Source of the DNA: Aradus depressus
Lineage: Eukaryota; Arthropoda; Insecta; Hemiptera; Aradidae
Reading direction: 5' to 3'
NCBI GenBank assembly: GCA_963662175.1
Contig: OY759224.1
Location: 25,801,489-25,865,488, forward strand
DNA: 64,000 nt
Every line of letters begins with the position of its first letter. Within the stretch, counting starts at the first letter, position 1. Under the pieces are notes generated by a model. That model was not told where the DNA came from. It worked only from the letters and a program-made list of their open reading frames with translations, and did no database searches. Of the stretch, positions 59,538-64,000 are shown in pieces. The position numbers and the translations under genes were made by a program.

Positions 59538-62500
59538 CAGGCGTAGGGAAGTGGCGCCCCCATCGCCCGGACATCGGTCCGCAGTCAGCCACTGGTCCTC
59601 CAAGTTGGGGGAACATCTCCACACTGACACACATACATTAAAACTAGCTACAGCACACCACAAACACCACATGTTACACTAAGGCATATACACTACACAC
59701 CCTAGGGCTACCTTCCCTAGGAAGCCGCCCCGGACGGGGGAGCAAGTCCAAAGGCTCTGAGGTGGCAGCCCCACCACAGGACTAGGGCACGGAAGGCTAA
59801 TAACCTTCCTGTCTGAACATAATTTATTACGAAACCTCACAGAAGAATAGCCGGACAGTCTCGAAGGATACGACACAACGACCGTTTTTTGGATTTTAAT
59901 TTTGGATATTGGAACATTTTATCATTATATAGACCCGGGGCATTGCTAATGCTCCTAGATCAGTTTAACAAGTACAAACTAGATTTAGCTGCAATTCAGG
60001 AGGTTCGGTGGACCGGCCAAGGCACTTTAGAAAAGAAGCACCATACCATCTACTACAGCTGTCATGAGAGGCACCACCTGTTTGGCACAGGCTTCATCGT
60101 TGGAAAGAGATTCCGGCAACTGGTAATAGACTTCAAGGCAGTCAGCCCAAGAATTTGCGTAATTCGCATTAAAGGGAAGTTCAAAAACTACAGCCTGCTG
60201 AGTGTTCACGCGCCCACGGAGATATCGGAGGAGGTGGATAAGGAACAATTCTACGACCTGCTCGAGAGGACCGTGGACCAATGCCCGAGATATGATGTTA
60301 AAATTATTGCAGGGGATATGAACTCAAAGGTGGGTAGAGAAAGGTTTTACTCCCCAACCATAGGACAGCATAGCCTTCACGAAGTCAGCAACGACAATGG
60401 ACAGAGGCTTATTAACTTTGCTGCCTCACGAGACCTCGTTATCGGAAGTACCTTATTTCCTCACAAAAACATTCATAAGGGTACGTGGACATCGCCCGAT
60501 GGTAGAACGGTAAACCAAATTGACCACATTCTGATCAGCTCCAGGAATAAGTCAAACTTACTGGACGTCAGATCCTACAGAGGAGCCAACGTGGACTCTG
60601 ACCACTACTTAGCTGTTGCTCGCCTCAGAGAAAGGATCTCTCTAATTAAGAACGAACGGGGAGAAAGAGTTAAAAGATATAACGTTTCTAAACTCAAGGA
60701 AGAAGAATCGCACACAAGATATGTGGCGAACTTGGAAGAGAAATTGCGAGCAGTGGAAATTCCAGATGGCTGCTGCCTGGACCAGAGATGGACCAAGTAC
60801 TGTCAGGCCATTGGACAGACTGCGGAGGAAACGCTAGGACCACAAGAGAGAGAGACCCGAGCCCCTTGGTTCGATGATGATTGTAAAACTGTCACAGATG
60901 TCAAGAACGAAGCGTATAGAGCCATGCTGCAGAGGCGTACGCGTAGAGCTAGAGAAGAGTATCGTCAGAGGAGAAGGGACGAGAAGCACCTCCATCGTAG
61001 AAAGAAGCGGCAATGGGAAAACCAGGAGCTGGAAGAACTCGAGAGGCTGAGAACGGTAGATGAAAATAGAAAATTCTACCAGAAGGTGAATAAAGGGAGA
61101 AAGCCGTTCAAGCCAAGATCGAGGGCTTGTAAGGACGAAAACGGGACTTTGCTGAACGAAAAGAATCAGGTCCTTCAAAGATGGAGGCGGCATTTTGACG
61201 AACTCCTTAACGGTGGTCAGAGAAGAGAATCCATGGAGGATCTTGTGATTCCACGATCAGAAGAGGATGAGCTCGAGCCACCCGATGAGCTTGAAATAAC
61301 CGAGGCCATGGAGAGGTTAAAGAACAACAAGGCACCAGGATATGACGGTCTGTCTTCGGAGTTATTTAGGTATGGTGGAAGCGAGTTGAAGAAGATTATG
61401 ATGGACCTTATAATAGATATATGGACGGGAGAAGTCATGCCCAGAGCCTGGTACAAGACCGTGATTTGCCCCATACTAAAGAAAGGCAACCAGCTCGAAT
61501 GTGGCAATTATAGAGGAATTTCCCTGCTCCCATGCGCTTATAAAGTCCTGTCCAACATACTCTTCCAGAGACTGCTTCCCTATGCAGAACGGGAGCTAGG
61601 TCCTTACCAGTGTGGCTTTCGACGGGGTAAATCGACCACAGATCAGATATTCTCCCTAAGACAGATCCTTGAGAAAGGTAAAGAGTACCAGATTCAGACC
61701 TGCCATCTCTTCATAGATTTTAAGGCTGCTTATGATAATGTCGACAGGCTGCAGCTGTTCAGGGCTATGGAAGATTTCAACATCCCGAGAAAGCTGATCC
61801 GTCTTTCAAAGCTGACGATGGCAAGCGTGCAATGTACGGTCCGGATCCAGGGAGAGTTCTCTGAGGAGTTTGAATCGAGTAAGGGAGTGAGGCAGGGTGA
61901 TTCCTTAGCATGCTTACTCTTCAATCTCGTCCTGGAGAAAGCAGTAAGGGAATCAGGCATACAGACGAACGGGACCATTTTCAACAGGACTGTACAGCTG
62001 CTAGCATATGCCGATGACATTGACATCGTAGGTAGGTCATTTCGAGACGTCAAAGAGGCATTTCTGGCCTTGGAGGCACCGGCGAGGAGGTTGGGGCTTG
62101 TCATCAACGAAGCCAAGACCAAATACTTGGTTTCAGAGCAGGAGGTCGAGCCACCGGAGCAAGTCACCATTGGCCCTTACTTCTTCGAGAAAGTGCAAGA
62201 GTTTGTATACCTCGGCTCTCAGGTAAACGTGAACAACGACATGTCAGCCGAGGTAAAGCGAAGAACAGTGGCAGCGAACAGGAGCTTCTTCGGCCTGAGG
62301 CATCATATAAGAAGTCGCCTCCTTTCAAGAAAAACAAAGTTCAGGCTTTATAAAACGTTGATCCGCCCCATCCTAACATACGGGTCCGAGGCTTGGACTA
62401 TCTCCAAGTCAGATGAACAACATCTTCTGGTCTTCGAAAGAAAGATCCTCCGCCGAATATATGGCCCAATACGCGATGGAGAAGACTGGAGACGACGCAC

Positions 62501-62824
62501 GAACCAAGAAGTCTATTACCTCACCCAGGAACCAGACGTTGTGAAGGTCATCAGGCTGGGAAGGCTCAGGTGGGCCGGACATGTGGCAAGGATGGGCGAA
62601 CATGAGATCCCGAGGAAGACGATGTCGGACCGGCTTTACGGAACAAGACGCGTCGGGAGGCCGAAGCTGAGGTGGCAGGATGGTGTGGCGAATGATGCGA
62701 GGAGCCTGCTTGGAGTCCGACACTGGAGTGCAGCTGCACAAAACAGGGATAACTGGCGGACACTGTTGGAGGAGGCCTTGACTCATTAGTGGGTTGTCGC
62801 GCCATTGTGAATGAATGAATGAAT
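59538..62824 (+). mobile_element. RTE-type non-LTR retrotransposon, essentially full length
   Basis: About 3.29 kb, the usual RTE length. The 14-bp aagtatctaaatta (15 if the preceding t is counted) flanks both ends: 59524-59537 and 62825-62838. The 3' end is a short (TGAA)n microsatellite (62808-62823), not poly-A, as in RTE elements. The 5' UTR is about 350 bp and moderately GC-rich. It contains one long frame described separately. Both flanks and termini are intact, so the copy is recent. Confidence 0.94.
59889..62789 (+). CDS. RTE ORF: endonuclease-reverse transcriptase, 966 codons open
   Basis: One protein with an N-terminal apurinic-type endonuclease and a reverse transcriptase, as in RTE elements. 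Endonuclease landmarks: YWN (7-9), QEVRW with the catalytic Glu (38), AGDMNSKVGR (141-150, Asp143/Asn145), GTWTSPDGR (198-206), DHILI (212-216) and SDH (237-239). Reverse transcriptase landmarks: NKAPGYDG (480-487), GFRRGKSTTDQ (576-586), FIDFKAAYD (608-616), GVRQGDSLA (666-674) and the catalytic YADD (707-710). It ends with GRLRWAGHVARM and a Cys-poor tail. All catalytic residues I can check are present and there is no stop or frameshift. Oddity: the frame has no ATG before codon 21. It is open back to a stop at 59820, and codon 1 here is TTG, so the original start was either lost or is non-canonical. Confidence 0.93.
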   Translation: MDFNFGYWNILSLYRPGALLMLLDQFNKYKLDLAAIQEVRWTGQGTLEKKHHTIYYSCHERHHLFGTGFIVGKRFRQLVIDFKAVSPRICVIRIKGKFKNYSLLSVHAPTEISEEVDKEQFYDLLERTVDQCPRYDVKIIAGDMNSKVGRERFYSPTIGQHSLHEVSNDNGQRLINFAASRDLVIGSTLFPHKNIHKGTWTSPDGRTVNQIDHILISSRNKSNLLDVRSYRGANVDSDHYLAVARLRERISLIKNERGERVKRYNVSKLKEEESHTRYVANLEEKLRAVEIPDGCCLDQRWTKYCQAIGQTAEETLGPQERETRAPWFDDDCKTVTDVKNEAYRAMLQRRTRRAREEYRQRRRDEKHLHRRKKRQWENQELEELERLRTVDENRKFYQKVNKGRKPFKPRSRACKDENGTLLNEKNQVLQRWRRHFDELLNGGQRRESMEDLVIPRSEEDELEPPDELEITEAMERLKNNKAPGYDGLSSELFRYGGSELKKIMMDLIIDIWTGEVMPRAWYKTVICPILKKGNQLECGNYRGISLLPCAYKVLSNILFQRLLPYAERELGPYQCGFRRGKSTTDQIFSLRQILEKGKEYQIQTCHLFIDFKAAYDNVDRLQLFRAMEDFNIPRKLIRLSKLTMASVQCTVRIQGEFSEEFESSKGVRQGDSLACLLFNLVLEKAVRESGIQTNGTIFNRTVQLLAYADDIDIVGRSFRDVKEAFLALEAPARRLGLVINEAKTKYLVSEQEVEPPEQVTIGPYFFEKVQEFVYLGSQVNVNNDMSAEVKRRTVAANRSFFGLRHHIRSRLLSRKTKFRLYKTLIRPILTYGSEAWTISKSDEQHLLVFERKILRRIYGPIRDGEDWRRRTNQEVYYLTQEPDVVKVIRLGRLRWAGHVARMGEHEIPRKTMSDRLYGTRRVGRPKLRWQDGVANDARSLLGVRHWSAAAQNRDNWRTLLEEALTH

Positions 62825-62838
62825 AAGTATCTAAATTA

Positions 62839-63640
62839 TAAGCTATCTCTTAATATAAATATTCTTATGACGCATCCTATTACCATGTTATGGTTTAACG
62901 GAAATAAAATTATTTAAAAAAAATAATTAATCAAGTTTTTCTCTCTCTCTTCAAAACAAACAGTCCGTTTGGGCTAATAATAAAAAATTGACTACCATAT
63001 TATGTATCTCCAAACTTGGTCATTTCTATTGTATTCTGGTAGAAATGTTGATGTTTCCATTCAAAAATGCATCAACGAATGTTTATGCGCTACGAGAATG
63101 CAGAGAGAGTGACAGAGAGGCAGATCTGGTGGTGACTGAGGGAAGTGTAAAATTAGATGGTTTGTCAGCTGGAGGAGGAGGAGGTTCTAATGAAGACAGG
63201 ATAGCCACTTGAACATCCCCCAGGTACCTCCAGGGTTCGATCCAGCCCCGCCCGAACCGAGAGCTACTTCTCTCCTCGTTACTAAGTCTGGACAAAGTTG
63301 GAAAATTGGATCTTCTAGAGGAGGGAAGGATCAACTCTTGGGAAACTCAAAGTCCAACCCAAGCAGAGTTGGAGGACAATGAAGGGGAACCAGTCCGGGA
63401 AACTGTCTCGGTCGAAGGCTGTAAAGGAAAACAAGAGACAAAAGTCTGGCTTAGCTGAGAGGTGTTGGCAAGTAGCTCAAGTGTTGGGTAGTCTAAGTTA
63501 TACAGCTAATGGAAAGTAGGACAAATTCAATATGAATCAAATAAAGATGAACAGAATAAGTATAACAGGATAAATAAGGATGAACAGAATAAGTATAATT
63601 TATTAGTTGGGAGTAACTTATAATTAGTTGTAGTGACTCA
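62839..63640. other. Non-coding or unresolved segment; GC-richer part at 63060-63470
   Basis: 62839-63050 is AT-rich. 63060-63470 has balanced composition, a (GGA)n patch giving GGGGG or PPPPP depending on the strand, and an 83-codon minus-strand frame (63083-63334). I recognise no domain. It is on the strand and side where upstream Trim9 exons might be expected, but there is no RING or B-box Cys/His pattern. Confidence 0.3.
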
Positions 63641-63659
63641 TGTCCAGTTTCACAGGATG

Positions 63660-63760
63660 TCAAATATAAGATAGTCTGACCTCTCACAGATTTTTATTGG
63701 TAGTAATAGCTAGCCGGCTTTCGAGGTTTCCCTCATCATCAGGCAGTCTGATAAAAAATT
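63660..63760 (-). repeat. Penelope-type hairpin segment, partner of 28805-28910
   Basis: On the minus strand (63742-63717): CTGATGA, T, gagg-GAAA-cctc, GAAA, gccggctagc. The flanks atcagactgc and aaatctgtgagaggtcagac are shared with 28805-28910. Confidence 0.7.
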
Positions 63761-63837
63761 AAAAATTTTGAAAGAACTAAATAATATAATAAAAATAAAT
63801 AAATAACAATCTAAAACATTAACAATTTAAAATATCG

Positions 63838-64000
63838 TGGATGGGGACAGACGAGTTATCCCTGTCCACCATCTGAGTCACAACTGGGAGAACGGAGTAC
63901 GTGAGACTGGACAAACCTCCCATCCCCTCTCTAGAGTTGAGGAGGGGGGACTCTCTCTTCCTCCTTTCAATTTGATTTCTATACTTTCCAACGTATACAT
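63838..64000 (+). repeat. Repeat shared with 28035-28100, and window end
   Basis: ggatggggacagacgagtta and catctgagtcacaactg match 28045-28095. The remaining ~100 bp to the window end is not recognised. Confidence 0.5.

Noticed and set aside
61730..62170. Minus-strand 146-codon frame and others inside the RTE element
   Set aside because: They are antisense to the RTE ORF, which has all catalytic motifs in order.
53072..64000. RING or B-box exons of Trim9 on the minus strand
   Set aside because: I searched for a Cys/His-rich frame ending in splice-compatible phase 0 before 53069 and found none; they are probably outside the window.

Overview
This is eukaryotic nuclear DNA, almost certainly from an insect or close arthropod. 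It is AT-rich, has no operons, is packed with nested transposable elements, and contains one host gene whose exons carry consensus splice sites. The species cannot be read from the sequence; a large, TE-rich insect genome fits best.

Host gene. One gene runs right to left (minus strand) from 53069 to 23821: the insect orthologue of TRIM9/TRIM67, a class I TRIM E3 ubiquitin ligase. I can join eight exons (53069-52974, 44091-43858, 32784-32625, 30033-29894, 29140-29002, 27977-27753, 25255-25083, 23940-23821). All have AG/GT boundaries, and the reading frame stays open across all seven joins. Together they give 428 residues plus a stop: coiled coil, COS box, fibronectin type III and SPRY (B30.2). 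The RING and B-box exons are not visible and must lie beyond 64000 if the gene is complete. The introns (about 0.7 to 11 kb) account for most of the window.

Mobile DNA by region. 1-5300: minisatellites, copies of an abundant unclassified repeat (called family R here), a CR1-like LINE end nested in R, and a repeat with a CCCGGCG-type end. 5300-15300: hAT fragments, a 0.6 kb foldback palindrome, an RNase H LINE fragment, a 0.5 kb inverted repeat, two R1-like LINE ends and a TIR element. 15300-23800: AT-rich DNA, a LINE C-terminal ORF, and two adjacent pogo/Tigger-type elements, the second carrying a SINE. 23800-53100: the Trim9 exons, with introns full of tRNA-derived SINEs, R copies, tandem repeats, a Harbinger-like element nested in a LINE fragment, and Penelope-like inverted repeats. 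53100-64000: a poly-A SINE, a deleted mariner, two hAT-type elements with exact 8-bp target duplications, and a nearly complete RTE-type LINE (59538-62824) with a 966-codon open frame and a 14-15 bp target duplication.

Most striking. At least eleven hairpins share a CTGANGA-N-stem-GAAA layout that resembles the hammerhead ribozyme core known from Penelope-like elements. Several lie in head-to-head inverted pairs. Family R, with about twenty partial copies, long repeated ends and internal units of about 140 bp, also appears unclassified. Many insertions can be ordered in time by nesting.
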